Under the pieces are notes generated by a model. That model worked only from the letters and a program-made list of their open reading frames with translations, was not told the origin of the DNA and made no database searches. From Ureibacillus terrenus (lineage in GTDB: Bacteria; Bacillota; Bacilli; Bacillales_A; Planococcaceae): a stretch of 64,000 nucleotides of DNA. The stretch covers positions 54,725-118,724 of the forward strand of contig NZ_VIGD01000010.1 in NCBI RefSeq assembly GCF_006569205.1. The letters run 5' to 3'. Positions 35,026-44,047 of the stretch are shown here, piece after piece (the stretch's first letter is position 1; each line of letters opens with the position of its first letter). The translations under genes and the position numbers were made by a program.

Positions 35026-36297
35026 TTATTTTTCTATCAACTTTGCGACTTTTCGCATTCTCTCATGCAATAAACCGTCTGAATGATTATTTTCCCCATA
35101 GACAAATTCGTTCATATAGTAAGTCAAATACTTTCCATAGTTGCTTTTTGAACCGGTTGCCAATTCCTCGACGTAAAATGCACCCGAAGGGAGATCGTCA
35201 AGCAGCAGGCTGGCCATGCCGGCATACACCCCGCAAGCGACTTGGAAGTAAGTGGCGTTTGTTTTATATTCCTTAAAGACATCGGTGTTTTTCATCGAAT
35301 TATACATGTAAATTTCCCGATCTTCATAGACCATAAGGACGCCTATTAAATCTTCCCCCTCCACTTCGCCATCTGCGGGATCAATGATTTTCTTATTAAA
35401 CTGCAAAAGTTCATCTGCATGCTCCAAATATTGTTGGATTAATTCCGTTGTATATTCATTGATCCGATAAATAAACCCGATTTCAAAATCGAACATTTCC
35501 CCTAATGTCAATACTTCTTCATGGGGCACAAGACACCCATAAAATTCCTTATCCCCAAGGGTAATCTTATATTCTGCGGCATATACTTCATCGTGAATGG
35601 AATGGGGAAGGTGGTTCCGGACGAACATCGGCCGGTTTAAAACGGCCTCTTCAAGGAAACTTTTCACGGACCAAGTGGTATAAATGGTTTTTGGCTGTAT
35701 TAGATTTTTATCTTTATAAAAGGAAGTGTCATGTTCGACAATGTAGCATGCCAAAGGTTGATGTCCGGAATGCTTTTGCATTAACTTTACCGCCATCCAT
35801 TGCACGATTCCGGGGTTCATTCCGGAAAAGAGGATCGCCTTCGAATGGTTGAAGGTATCCCTTATATTTTTGAATTGATAATATTGTTCTGTTAATGATA
35901 AATGTTTGCCCTCATATGTTCCGTTGTTTTCCAATGCCGTGTTGATATAACTGATGCCAAGCTGATTGCAGCAGGCGAGCATATCAATCGTATTTGCGCA
36001 GGACACATCCACCACTAACCGCGTGTTGCTTGAACGCAAGTGCTCCATCAGCTGTTCTGTATTGTTGAGATCCAATTCCAAGAGATGCATGTTGTCCGCC
36101 AAATGGGGACAAAATTCTTTATAATAATCCAAGTCCCCTTGTTTTATGTCGATCAAATAAAGCCCTGAATTTTTTATAATGGAATGGACCGGATCCTGCT
36201 GATCTATCGCAGAACGGTTGAGAATCGACAAGAAGGCCTTGGCAACTCCGCCCATGCTTCCGAGAAGCGAGATGGCAAATTGTTTTTGCTGTTTCAT
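35026..36297 (-). CDS. saccharopine dehydrogenase/homospermidine synthase-like protein
   Basis: 423 residues. An N-terminal Rossmann segment (ISLLGSMGGVAKAFLSIL, then VVDVSCANTIDML) and a C-terminal catalytic-like domain with VEHDTSFYKDKNL, KTIYTTWSVKSFLEEA and CLVPHEEVLTLG suggest an NAD(P)-dependent reductase acting on amines or amino acids. The exact reaction cannot be assigned. AAAGGGGAAATGCC precedes ATG 36297. Single-gene unit. Confidence 0.65.
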   Translation of the reverse strand: MKQQKQFAISLLGSMGGVAKAFLSILNRSAIDQQDPVHSIIKNSGLYLIDIKQGDLDYYKEFCPHLADNMHLLELDLNNTEQLMEHLRSSNTRLVVDVSCANTIDMLACCNQLGISYINTALENNGTYEGKHLSLTEQYYQFKNIRDTFNHSKAILFSGMNPGIVQWMAVKLMQKHSGHQPLACYIVEHDTSFYKDKNLIQPKTIYTTWSVKSFLEEAVLNRPMFVRNHLPHSIHDEVYAAEYKITLGDKEFYGCLVPHEEVLTLGEMFDFEIGFIYRINEYTTELIQQYLEHADELLQFNKKIIDPADGEVEGEDLIGVLMVYEDREIYMYNSMKNTDVFKEYKTNATYFQVACGVYAGMASLLLDDLPSGAFYVEELATGSKSNYGKYLTYYMNEFVYGENNHSDGLLHERMRKVAKLIEK

Positions 36298-36675
36298 GGC
36301 ATTTCCCCTTTGCTACTGTAATCAACTGGCACTTGTATTTTCTATATTGAAAGAATATTAAGAAATTTTTTTGCCCGATAATCGGATTCAATGTGATTAA
36401 ATTTGATTAAAGAAAGATGAAAACCGGTTTTTATCATAAAAATTTTTTGAAAAAGGTATTTTTTTATAGAATAGTAAGATGGTTTCCAACAATATCTATT
36501 ATACTTTATTTAAATACTTAATTGGTGAATTTTGATTCGAATCAGGAAGAATTATGGGGAAGCCATAGTGGATGTTGAGGAAAAGTTTTGAGGAACTATG
36601 GCGGGAAAACCGTGCAGGAATCGAAAAGAAAAAGGAAATCCCATCCAATTCATAAAATTGGATGGGGCTTTTTTA
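36298..36675. other. 378-base intergenic region
   Basis: No gene found. It holds the upstream region of the minus-strand gene ending at 35026, a 12-bp palindrome at 36533-36544, an inverted repeat GCCATAGT/ACTATGGC (36562-36569 and 36595-36602), and the bidirectional terminator at 36640-36674. No convincing plus-strand promoter was found. Confidence 0.5.
36640..36674. terminator. bidirectional terminator
   Basis: Eleven-base-pair perfect stem (36640-36650 with 36656-36666) with a T run on the plus side and a T-rich tract on the minus side; ends the PfpI-family gene. Confidence 0.8.
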
Positions 36676-37227
36676 TTATCCCAATAATTTAATAAATTCT
36701 CTCATTAAGCCGGGCAAATCAGGCCATGCATGTCCGCTCACAAGATTTTGGTCCACGTGAAGGTGTTCATCGACATATGTGCCGCCGGCTGCTTTCACTT
36801 CAGGTTTGCACGCGATGTAGGCCGTCAGTTCCCGTCCTTTGATCACTTCCGGGATTGTGGCGAAAATTTGGGCGGCATGGCAAACTGCCGCTATCGGTTT
36901 TCCCGCCTCAAAGAAATGTTTGACAATGGATGGAACATGTTCATTCAATCGGATGTACTCTGGTGCGCGGCCACCCGGGATGATGAGGCCATCATATTCT
37001 TCCGGTTTAATGTTTTCAAAGGCTTCATGGGCTTCGATTCCATATGCCGGACGCTCAATATACGTCTCGACGCCATCGACAAAGTCATGGACCACCGTCT
37101 GCAATTTTTTTGCAGTAGGTGCTGCAATCGTTACATCATACCCTTCTTCCAGGCAACGGTAATAAGGATAATAGATTTCAAGAGCTTCCACTGCATCCCC
37201 AGCGAGAATCAACACTTTTTTGCTCAA
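36676..37227 (-). CDS. DJ-1/PfpI family protein
   Basis: 183 residues from TTG 37227, chosen because AGGAGGCGG is upstream and the family N-terminus KKVLILAGDAVEALEIYYPY follows immediately; an ATG at 37263 would add an unrelated tail. The nucleophile elbow AVCHAAQIF has the conserved Cys-His pair and the acid is in the GDAVEALE region. Members include glyoxalase-like deglycases and proteases; the activity here is not determined. Confidence 0.85.
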   Translation of the reverse strand: MSKKVLILAGDAVEALEIYYPYYRCLEEGYDVTIAAPTAKKLQTVVHDFVDGVETYIERPAYGIEAHEAFENIKPEEYDGLIIPGGRAPEYIRLNEHVPSIVKHFFEAGKPIAAVCHAAQIFATIPEVIKGRELTAYIACKPEVKAAGGTYVDEHLHVDQNLVSGHAWPDLPGLMREFIKLLG

Positions 37228-37511
37228 CGATGACCGCCTCCTATTTGAAAATTTGTTATACATAAATTCCCTATTAAGATGGGGAATTCCTGCTTTTTAA
37301 TAAGAATTTTACAGATTTTCTTATGAATTTGTAATCGAAAAAAGCCGTAAACCAAATTTTCCTGAAAGAATTTGGAATTAATTGGAGAAATTTATAATAA
37401 AAAATATATTGCGGTTTTGTTAGTCGAAGAATTAGAGACCCGTATTTGGACAAGAAAATTAGTCAATAATGGAAGTATGGAACAACTTGCACTTCAGGAG
37501 GGAATGGATGG

Positions 37512-38090
37512 ATGAAAAAAATAATGATCACGGGATTTGCCCTGTTTTTGCTCGCCGCATGCGGAACGGACACGATCAAGGACAATGAAGGGACGCAACC
37601 TGTTGCAGTAGACAACACGGTAAATGAACCGGCAACCAATGGAACAAGTGGAGATGTAGCGAATCCGGCCGTTTCGATGAGAGAAGCAGCAGAGGCATTT
37701 TTGAAAGCTTATCCAGATGCGAAGATTGAATCCATTGATTTGGACGCCGATTTTGGACGATTGCGTTATGAAATTGAGGCGTTTGATTCAGCGAAAGATT
37801 ATGAAGTGGAAATCGATGCGACGACAAAAGTGTTGAATGTGAAGGAAGTCGAAGCAAATCGGGATCGGGAAGAAGCGTTGGACTTATCAAGTGTGATTGA
37901 ACCGAAAGAAGCAATTGAAAAAGCTTCTGCCCAAAATGAAGCAAAAGGCTTTTCTCCAAAAGGATGGACCCTTGAAGCGGAATTAGGAAAACCGGTTTAT
38001 ACAATTGAATATAAAAAGGGATTGAAAGAACTCGAAATTAAAGTGGATGCGACAACGGGCGAAATTTTGGAAGCGGATATGGACGACTAG
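37512..38090 (+). CDS. PepSY-domain lipoprotein
   Basis: 192 residues. Lipobox LLAAC (Cys at about residue 17) after a short signal peptide; a low-complexity linker of N, T, V and P; then two PepSY units, residues about 55-115 (MREAAEAFLKAYPDAKIESIDL ... YEVEIDATTKVLNVKE, in part) and 130-192 (VYTIEYKKGLKELEIKVDATTGEILE). Membrane-anchored, extracellular. PepSY domains are thought to inhibit or modulate secreted hydrolases. AGGAGGG precedes ATG 37512. Confidence 0.87.
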   Translation: MKKIMITGFALFLLAACGTDTIKDNEGTQPVAVDNTVNEPATNGTSGDVANPAVSMREAAEAFLKAYPDAKIESIDLDADFGRLRYEIEAFDSAKDYEVEIDATTKVLNVKEVEANRDREEALDLSSVIEPKEAIEKASAQNEAKGFSPKGWTLEAELGKPVYTIEYKKGLKELEIKVDATTGEILEADMDD

Positions 38091-38126
38091 TTGTTGGTAC
38101 AGGCCTGTGCGTCATCAGTGAAAATA

Positions 38127-38166
38127 AAAAACAATCTGCCACCAGATACGGCGCAGATTGTTTTTT
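38127..38166. terminator. bidirectional terminator
   Basis: Thirteen-base-pair stem (38127-38139 with 38153-38165) flanked by A and T runs, between convergent genes. Confidence 0.88.
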
Positions 38167-38341
38167 ATTTGCCCCCTTTTTTCGCGTCAAGATATTTTTT
38201 GTGGACAAGAAACGTGAGGATTCCAATGAACACTAGATATATGAATGTGATAGGTCTCGGAGTCGCGAAGAAGAGCAACAATGCGAATCCAAGTACAAAA
38301 TAGAATAGCGCGACGAACCATATACTGTTTTGCCAATCCAT
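38165..38341 (-). CDS. small two-helix membrane protein, 58 aa
   Basis: From ATG 38341 (AGGAGGG upstream) the product is 58 residues with two hydrophobic helices (IWFVALFYFVLGFALLLFF and ITFIYLVFIGILTFLV) and a basic C-terminus HKKYLDAKKGGK. Family not recognised. Confidence 0.7.
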   Translation of the reverse strand: MDWQNSIWFVALFYFVLGFALLLFFATPRPITFIYLVFIGILTFLVHKKYLDAKKGGK

Positions 38342-38376
38342 AATGAATGCCCTCCTTGCATTCATTATAACGAAAA

Positions 38377-39305
38377 ATGGGTTTGCAAGATTTAAACATT
38401 ATTAGTCAAACTTCTATAAGAAAATTCCGGACAATCCTCGAAAATTCAAATGATGTTGTCTATATGTACCAACTGAAACCGGAACGAAAATATTTATATA
38501 TCAACAGTGCGATTGAAAGGGAAATTGGTTATGCGCGGGAAGAGTTTTATAAAGATCCACAGCTGCCGTTTAAAATCGTCCATCCGGATGATTTTCAAGT
38601 GCAAATTCGCAAAATTACAGGAACTTCCGGTTACAATAAACCTTTTCAGGCGAGATTTGTTCATAAAAATGGCTATTACATTTGGTGTGAAGACCGGGTG
38701 ATTCCTTTTTATGACGAAAACGGTGAATTGGAAAAAATTGAAGGTTTCAGCAGGGATATTACAGAAGTCAAGGCTTTGGAGAAAAAACTCGAAGAATTAA
38801 GTTATTATGACAGTCTCACTAAACTTTTCAACAGGAATTATTATGAAAAAATCGAGGAAAAATTAAATACTGCCGAAGACCGGCCGATTGGAATCATTGT
38901 CTGCGATTTGGATAATTTAAAAATCGTCAATGATTCTTTGGGGCATACTTGCGGCGACCAACTTTTGATCGTATTGGGGAATTTATTGAAAAACCTGCTA
39001 GGCGGCGAAACGATTGTACGTTATGGGAGAGATGAATTTGTTATATTAATAAAAAATACAAAAGAAAATGATGTAAAAGCTATCTATCATCAGATCCGGA
39101 AGGAAATCGAAAATTACAATAAACATTACCCGCATTTGCCCATTGAATTGTCCATGGGCTGGTCATTTTCCCAACTTCAATCGGCGTCATGAAAGAAACG
39201 TTCAAAGCGGCAGATCAAATGATGTATAACGAAAAGTTCAATAAAAAGAGAAATTCCATGTTTCATGATGGATTGGCCGAGCAAAAAAACCAGCAGCCCC
39301 AATAG
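38377..39305 (+). pseudogene. PAS-GGDEF protein, frameshifted
   Basis: The open frame 38377-39192 encodes a PAS domain (residues about 15-130, with FQARFVHKNGYYIWCEDRVIP and a PAC end) and most of a GGDEF domain. The signature reads YGRDEF instead of YGGDEF. The frame stops at TGA 39190-39192, while the next frame continues MKETFKAADQMMYNEKFNKK, the normal GGDEF end, to TAG 39303-39305. One extra base near 39189 would restore it. Either a real loss of a diguanylate cyclase or a one-base sequence error; the altered loop argues for decay or a c-di-GMP-binding role. Ribosome binding site weak. Confidence 0.8.
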
Positions 39306-39350
39306 TCGAGGTTACTGGTTAAATGTGCGTCCATAATTGAACGGACCCCT

Positions 39351-40127
39351 TTAATCATAGTATCCAAAGATTTCCGAAATCTGTTTTGCCGTTTTCTGAA
39401 CCGCCGTTATCAAATTTTCTTCCATAAGGGAAGGAATACGATCATTTTTTGAAATCACCGCAAGGGAGGCAAATATTTCGCCGGTATAATCCCGGATTGG
39501 GGCAGCATAGCTGGAATAACCTTCTGCATATGCGTCTTTCAAGATCGCAAAGCCCCGGGATCGGATTTTTAGCAGTTCTTTCCGCAATGTCTCCGCATCC
39601 GTTATCGTATAAGGCGTATATGGTTTTAGCGGTTTGGAAAGTACATAATCAATAATTTGCTGGTTTTTATAAGCAAGGATGACGAGGCCTTCCGCCGTGC
39701 AGTGAATATCGTTTTGTCTTCCGGTTTTTGTGATAAGATTCATGGAATCTGTTCCCGTTTCTCTCATCAAATAAGTCACTTTATGCTGCTCCAGCACGCA
39801 AATGTGGACGGGCAGATTAAATTCCTTCACAAATTGTCTCAACAGGGGCCTTGCATCACCGAATTCTTCAATGTGAAATTTGACGATGCCGCCAAGCCCC
39901 AAAATGGAGTAGCCTAATTGATATTTTGCATTTCCTGGATTTTGAAGCAGGAAGCCTTCCCTGACCAGTTCTTTTAATAGCCGATGGACGGTTGATTTGG
40001 GCAGGCCGATGAATTGGGAAATTTCCGTCACGGACAGTTCCTGTCTTCTTTTATTGAATAATTTCAATATCCGCATGGCGTTCTTTACCGATTGTACAAA
40101 GTATTTTTCATCCAAAGCGTGTTTCAT
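39351..40127 (-). CDS. IclR-family transcriptional regulator A
   Basis: 258 residues: winged HTH at about 13-75 (AMRILKLFNKRRQELSVTEI, GLPKSTVHRLLKELVREGF) and a C-terminal IclR effector-binding domain (HCTAEGLVILAY, GFAILKDAYAEGYSSYAAPI). Its start overlaps the end of the second IclR gene by 20 bases, so both are co-transcribed. Divergent from the CoA-ligase operon, which it probably controls. Confidence 0.9.
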   Translation of the reverse strand: MKHALDEKYFVQSVKNAMRILKLFNKRRQELSVTEISQFIGLPKSTVHRLLKELVREGFLLQNPGNAKYQLGYSILGLGGIVKFHIEEFGDARPLLRQFVKEFNLPVHICVLEQHKVTYLMRETGTDSMNLITKTGRQNDIHCTAEGLVILAYKNQQIIDYVLSKPLKPYTPYTITDAETLRKELLKIRSRGFAILKDAYAEGYSSYAAPIRDYTGEIFASLAVISKNDRIPSLMEENLITAVQKTAKQISEIFGYYD

Positions 40128-40896
40128 GAATAAAAATCTCCTCCGTGTGTTGAATCATGCAAGAGATTTCCTTGCTTGTTTCTGTGACAAGCCTGATGAT
40201 TTTGGAAAGCTGAGGTTTCATGCGGTTATACAAACCGGCAATGCTGATGGATGCCATCACTTCACCCCCGCGATTAAAAATGGGAGCTCCCACAGAAAGA
40301 ACATTCTCCACCATTTCCCGATCGCTGAGAAAATATCCTTTCCTTCTGCCTTCCTCCAAACGTTCCAGCAATTGTTCGATGGAAGAAATGGAATATTTGG
40401 TTGGCCGTTCAAATCCGTCCGCATACCATTCCCGGATTTTATGTTCATCGACGTAAGCAAGCAGAGCAAGTCCCGATGCGGTGCAATGGGCCGGATTCCG
40501 TTTGCCGATATGGGAGCGCAAATGGACCCGGTATTGATTGTCTTCCTTCTTTAGATATAAAACTTCCTTTCCCTGCAATACCGCGATATGGGAAGATTCA
40601 CCGGTTTCCTCCGTACATTTTTTTAAATATTTCGTCATTTCTTTCAATGAGGAAAAACGGTCGAGCATGGCATTGGCAAGATATAAGACCGAAAGCCCCA
40701 AATGATAGGTGTTGGAGCGGGTGTTTTGGACAATGAACCCTTCGCTTTCCAGCGTTTGAAGCAGACGGCAGGCGGTGCTTTTTGAAATGTTGTTTTCGGC
40801 CGCAATCTCATCAAGGGAAAGTTCCGTTTGTTCGACGGAAAAAGTTTTTAAAACCTTCAGTGCATTGGTCAATGAACTATTTTCAGTCCTGGCCAT
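40108..40896 (-). CDS. IclR-family transcriptional regulator B
   Basis: 262 residues: HTH at about 8-70 (LKVLKTFSVEQTELSLDEIA, SKSTACRLLQTLESEGF) and ligand domain (HIAVLQGKEVLYLKKE, HCTASGLALLAY, VLSVGAPIFNRGGEVMASI). It is paralogous to regulator A but clearly diverged, suggesting two effectors. Upstream of it on the other strand lies the CoA-ligase promoter. Confidence 0.9.
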   Translation of the reverse strand: MARTENSSLTNALKVLKTFSVEQTELSLDEIAAENNISKSTACRLLQTLESEGFIVQNTRSNTYHLGLSVLYLANAMLDRFSSLKEMTKYLKKCTEETGESSHIAVLQGKEVLYLKKEDNQYRVHLRSHIGKRNPAHCTASGLALLAYVDEHKIREWYADGFERPTKYSISSIEQLLERLEEGRRKGYFLSDREMVENVLSVGAPIFNRGGEVMASISIAGLYNRMKPQLSKIIRLVTETSKEISCMIQHTEEIFIHETRFG

Positions 40897-40987
40897 ACTT
40901 TTCCCCCTTTATGAAAGATATATAAAGAAGCAAGAAATCATGAGTGACGGAATCAACATTAAGAAAATTCAGTTTATTTCAAGGTTG

Positions 40988-41002
40988 TTCCATATAGCAG
41001 AA
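40988..41002. promoter_or_regulatory. candidate IclR operator
   Basis: TTCCATATAGCAGAA has a TTC-N9-GAA dyad and lies 8 bases before the -35 of the CoA-ligase promoter, a position suited to an activator. Pattern match only. Confidence 0.3.
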
Positions 41003-41010
41003 TGTAAGCC

Positions 41011-41039
41011 TTTCCATTTCTATTTTTCCAGACTATTAT
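41011..41039 (+). promoter_or_regulatory. promoter of the CoA-ligase operon
   Basis: TTTCCA at 41011-41016, 17-base spacer, TATTAT at 41034-41039, 40 bases before ATG 41079. The weak -35 fits activator dependence. Confidence 0.5.
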
Positions 41040-41078
41040 CACTATTACAACAGTGTTTTTTGGTAAGGGGGATGGGAG

Positions 41079-42359
41079 ATGGGACTGCATCAGGTTCATG
41101 AAACAAGTGTAGGTTTAAGAGATTTTCAATTTCAGAGACTCAATGAATTATTGCTGTTTGCAAGCCGGTTCAATAAATTTTATAAAGAAAAACTGGATGG
41201 AATTCCATTGCCGATCAAAGATTTCCAAGATTTAAAACGATTGCCCTTTACGACGAAAAAAGAACTTGCAAAAGATCAAATGGATTTTCCTCCTTTTGGC
41301 CGCAACCACACTTACCCGGTTGAAAATTACATCCGATATCATCAGACATCCGGAACAACCGGCAGGCCATTAAAGGTTTTGGACACGCGCAAAAGTTGGG
41401 ATTGGTGGATTCAATGTTGGGTTGAAGTGCTGAAGAGCGCAGGGGTGACCCGGGCGGACAGGTGCTATTTGGCATTTTCATTTGGACCGTTCATCGGATT
41501 TTGGGCAGCCTATGAAGGCATCCAAAGATTAGGGGCCCTTGCAATCCCGGGGGGATCAATGTCTTCCGAGGAAAGACTGAATAGCATGATTCAAAATAGC
41601 GCAACGGTTTTGTTATGTACACCAAGTTATGCATTGCATCTTGCGGAAGTGGCGGAGAAAATTGGAGTTGACATACAAAATTCCAGCATCCAAAAAATTA
41701 TTACAGCCGGAGAGCCGGGGGGATCCATCCCATCGGTCAGAAAACAGATTGAGAATTTGTTTGGTGCAAAACTTTATGATCATGTCGGGATGACGGAAAT
41801 GGGGGCATATGGTTATTCCTGCCGTGAACAAAATGGCCTCCATGTCAATGAAAAGGAATTTATCGTCGAAATCATTGATCCCGAAACATTGGAGCATGTC
41901 AAACCCGGAGAGAAGGGTGAGCTTGTCCTGACAAATTTGGGCAGGTACGGTTACCCGATGATCAGATACCGTACGGGGGATATTGTGATTTATCAAGAAA
42001 ATCCGTGTCCATGCGGAAATCCCTATCAGTTTTTGCCCGGCGGGTTGGTCGGAAGAGCCGATGACATGGTGGTGATCCGGGGAGTAAACATTTATCCGAC
42101 GTCCATCGAGGCAATTATCAGGGAATTTCCTGAAATCAAAGAATTCCGGATTATATATTATACAGAACATGAAATGGATCAAATGAAAGTCCAGATAGAA
42201 GGACCGGAGAATGTGGTTGAATCTCTCGCAAGACTGCTTCGAGTCCGGCTCGGGCTCCGCATTGAAGTGGAGAGGGTGGAGGACGGCAGCTTGACAAGAT
42301 TTGAAATGAAGGCAAGACGAATCATTGACAAACGAAAAAACAAAAGCAAGGTGACGTAA
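41079..42359 (+). CDS. PaaK-type aryl-CoA ligase
   Basis: 426 residues of the phenylacetate-CoA ligase branch. Adenylate-forming motifs: HQTSGTTGRPLKVLDT (about 87), YDHVGMTEMGAYGYSC (about 230), PMIRYRTGDIV (about 290) and the C-terminal GRADDMVVIRGVNIYP hinge. It would activate an aromatic acid to its CoA ester. AAGGGGGAT precedes ATG 41079. First gene of a four-gene unit with a thioesterase, FAD hydroxylase and transporter, so an aromatic carboxylate other than phenylacetate is likely. Confidence 0.85.
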   Translation: MGLHQVHETSVGLRDFQFQRLNELLLFASRFNKFYKEKLDGIPLPIKDFQDLKRLPFTTKKELAKDQMDFPPFGRNHTYPVENYIRYHQTSGTTGRPLKVLDTRKSWDWWIQCWVEVLKSAGVTRADRCYLAFSFGPFIGFWAAYEGIQRLGALAIPGGSMSSEERLNSMIQNSATVLLCTPSYALHLAEVAEKIGVDIQNSSIQKIITAGEPGGSIPSVRKQIENLFGAKLYDHVGMTEMGAYGYSCREQNGLHVNEKEFIVEIIDPETLEHVKPGEKGELVLTNLGRYGYPMIRYRTGDIVIYQENPCPCGNPYQFLPGGLVGRADDMVVIRGVNIYPTSIEAIIREFPEIKEFRIIYYTEHEMDQMKVQIEGPENVVESLARLLRVRLGLRIEVERVEDGSLTRFEMKARRIIDKRKNKSKVT

Positions 42360-42361
42360 GA

Positions 42362-42769
42362 ATGGAATACCAATTTAAAATACCTTTTGGCGACACAGAT
42401 GCTGCAGGAATTGTATATTATCCGAACTATTATCGTTATATGGATAATGCCACCCATGAATTTTTTGAAAAAATCGGATATCCGACGGAAGAAATGTTGG
42501 AGAAAAAGCAAGCAATCCCATTGTTGGAAGCCCATTGCAACTTTTTTGCACCAGGGCGTTTCCATCGGATCATTACGGTGAAGACAAGCGTGGGAGAAAT
42601 ACGGGATAAAGTATTTAAGTTAATTCATCAATTTAAAGATCAAGACACCGTCATAGCGGAAGGTTATGAGGTGCGCGCCTGGGTTTCCCTTGATGGAGGA
42701 AAGCCGAAAGCTCAGCCTATACCGGAAGAGCTTAAACATAAATTACAACGATATCAAACAGGGGGTTGA
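42362..42769 (+). CDS. 4-hydroxybenzoyl-CoA-type hot-dog thioesterase
   Basis: 135 residues; FGDTDAAGIVYYPNYYRYMD at 10-29 is the 4HBT catalytic region with the key Asp. Begins two bases after the ligase stop with AAGGTGA at the end of that gene. In this context it probably releases free hydroxy-aromatic acid from the CoA ester made by the neighbouring hydroxylase. Its stop is one base before the next start. Confidence 0.85.
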   Translation: MEYQFKIPFGDTDAAGIVYYPNYYRYMDNATHEFFEKIGYPTEEMLEKKQAIPLLEAHCNFFAPGRFHRIITVKTSVGEIRDKVFKLIHQFKDQDTVIAEGYEVRAWVSLDGGKPKAQPIPEELKHKLQRYQTGG

Positions 42770-42770
42770 A

Positions 42771-43988
42771 ATGATGGTAAAGGAAAGAGATGTATTGGTT
42801 ATTGGTGCAGGTCCTGTCGGCATGACGGCTGCTCTTGCACTGCGCAGCAAAGGCTTGAATGCGACGATTTTGGAAGCGGAAAAGGAAGGAAGGGTGCGTC
42901 CGGGAAGCCGAGCAATTTACATTCATAAGGCGACCTTGGAATTTCTTGAACAAATTTCTCCGGGATTGGGAAAAAAGCTTGCGGATATCGGAATCGTTTG
43001 GCAGGTAAAACGGACTTTTTATAAGGGAGAAGAAGTGTATAAGAGGATCTATGAGCCGCCAAAACCAAATACGCTTCCGGCTTTTACGAGCCTGCATCAG
43101 CATGAAATCGAAAAAGCGATGTATGATGCTTGCAATAAAGCGGGCGTAGAGTTTGTTTGGGAAGAAAAGGTGACAAATGTGAAAACTTCCGAAGAGGGGG
43201 TAACGGTGGAAACGGAAAATGGAGAGTGGCAAACAAAATATGTTATTGCATGCGACGGTGCCCGTTCGGTTGTCAGAAATTCAGTCGGAATCAAATTCCA
43301 GGGCCCACGAAAATCGGACGCCTTTGTCGTGGTAGATGTGGCGGAAGATGAAGAAAATCCTTTGCCGATTGAAAGAGTCTTCCATTATCAGCATCCAAAT
43401 GTGGGCGGCCGCAATGTGTTGTATGTTCCTTTTGCAGGCGGCTGGCGGATCGATCTCCAATTATTCGAAGAAGATGACCGGGATTATTACGGTTCGGAAG
43501 AAGGGGTGCGGGAATGGCTTCCAAAAGTGATGGATCCAAAATATGCGGACCGCATTACATGGATTTCAACTTATACGTTCTACCAGGTGGTGGCCGAAAA
43601 GTATACGGATGACCATCATCGGGTAATTTTGGCGGGAGAAGCGGCCCATCTCTTCGCCCCATTCGGAGCGCGCGGTTTGAATTCGGGAGTTCCGGATGCC
43701 ATCGTTGCCGCTGAAGGGATCAAAAAGGCGCTGGAAGTGGAGGCGAATGAAGAAGAACGAAGAAAATACATCCGGCAGGCGGCGGAAGAGCGCCATAAAG
43801 CCGGGCTTTGGAACCGCGAATGTTCCAACCGCGCGCTGGAGCACATTCAGGGAACAAATGAGGAAATTAAGTTAAGAAGAGAAATTGCGGCATTTTTGGC
43901 TCCTCATATTCCAAGTCTTGGAAGATGGCTCGATGAAGGTCCGTTCGGGCCGCGCACCGGCCATCCGGAATTAACAACGAAATATTGA
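42771..43988 (+). CDS. FAD-dependent aromatic-ring hydroxylase
   Basis: 405 residues of the class A flavoprotein monooxygenases. GAGPVGMTAALALRSKGL binds the ADP part of FAD, the DG motif reads CDGARSVVR (about residue 160-168), and the GD motif is a GEAAH variant in ILAGEAAHLFAPFGARGLNS. AGGGGG lies five bases before ATG 42771; ATG 42774 is equally possible. Flanked by ligase, thioesterase and MFS genes, which suggests hydroxylation of an aryl-CoA ester. Confidence 0.85.
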   Translation: MMVKERDVLVIGAGPVGMTAALALRSKGLNATILEAEKEGRVRPGSRAIYIHKATLEFLEQISPGLGKKLADIGIVWQVKRTFYKGEEVYKRIYEPPKPNTLPAFTSLHQHEIEKAMYDACNKAGVEFVWEEKVTNVKTSEEGVTVETENGEWQTKYVIACDGARSVVRNSVGIKFQGPRKSDAFVVVDVAEDEENPLPIERVFHYQHPNVGGRNVLYVPFAGGWRIDLQLFEEDDRDYYGSEEGVREWLPKVMDPKYADRITWISTYTFYQVVAEKYTDDHHRVILAGEAAHLFAPFGARGLNSGVPDAIVAAEGIKKALEVEANEEERRKYIRQAAEERHKAGLWNRECSNRALEHIQGTNEEIKLRREIAAFLAPHIPSLGRWLDEGPFGPRTGHPELTTKY

Positions 43989-43996
43989 TTTTTTAG

Positions 43997-44024
43997 GAGG
44001 GAAGGGAGAAAACCCTTCCTTCCA
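43997..44024 (+). repeat. intercistronic hairpin
   Basis: Eleven-base-pair stem (43997-44007 with 44014-44024, one G-U) between the hydroxylase and the transporter. The T tail is poor, so it may act in mRNA stability or partial termination. Confidence 0.6.
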
Positions 44025-44047
44025 ATTTCTTTGCAGGGGGGATTTGA

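Noticed and set aside
36447..36674. Plus-strand small RNA ending at the terminator 36640-36674
   Set aside because: No promoter with acceptable spacing was found and the hairpin serves the minus-strand PfpI gene.
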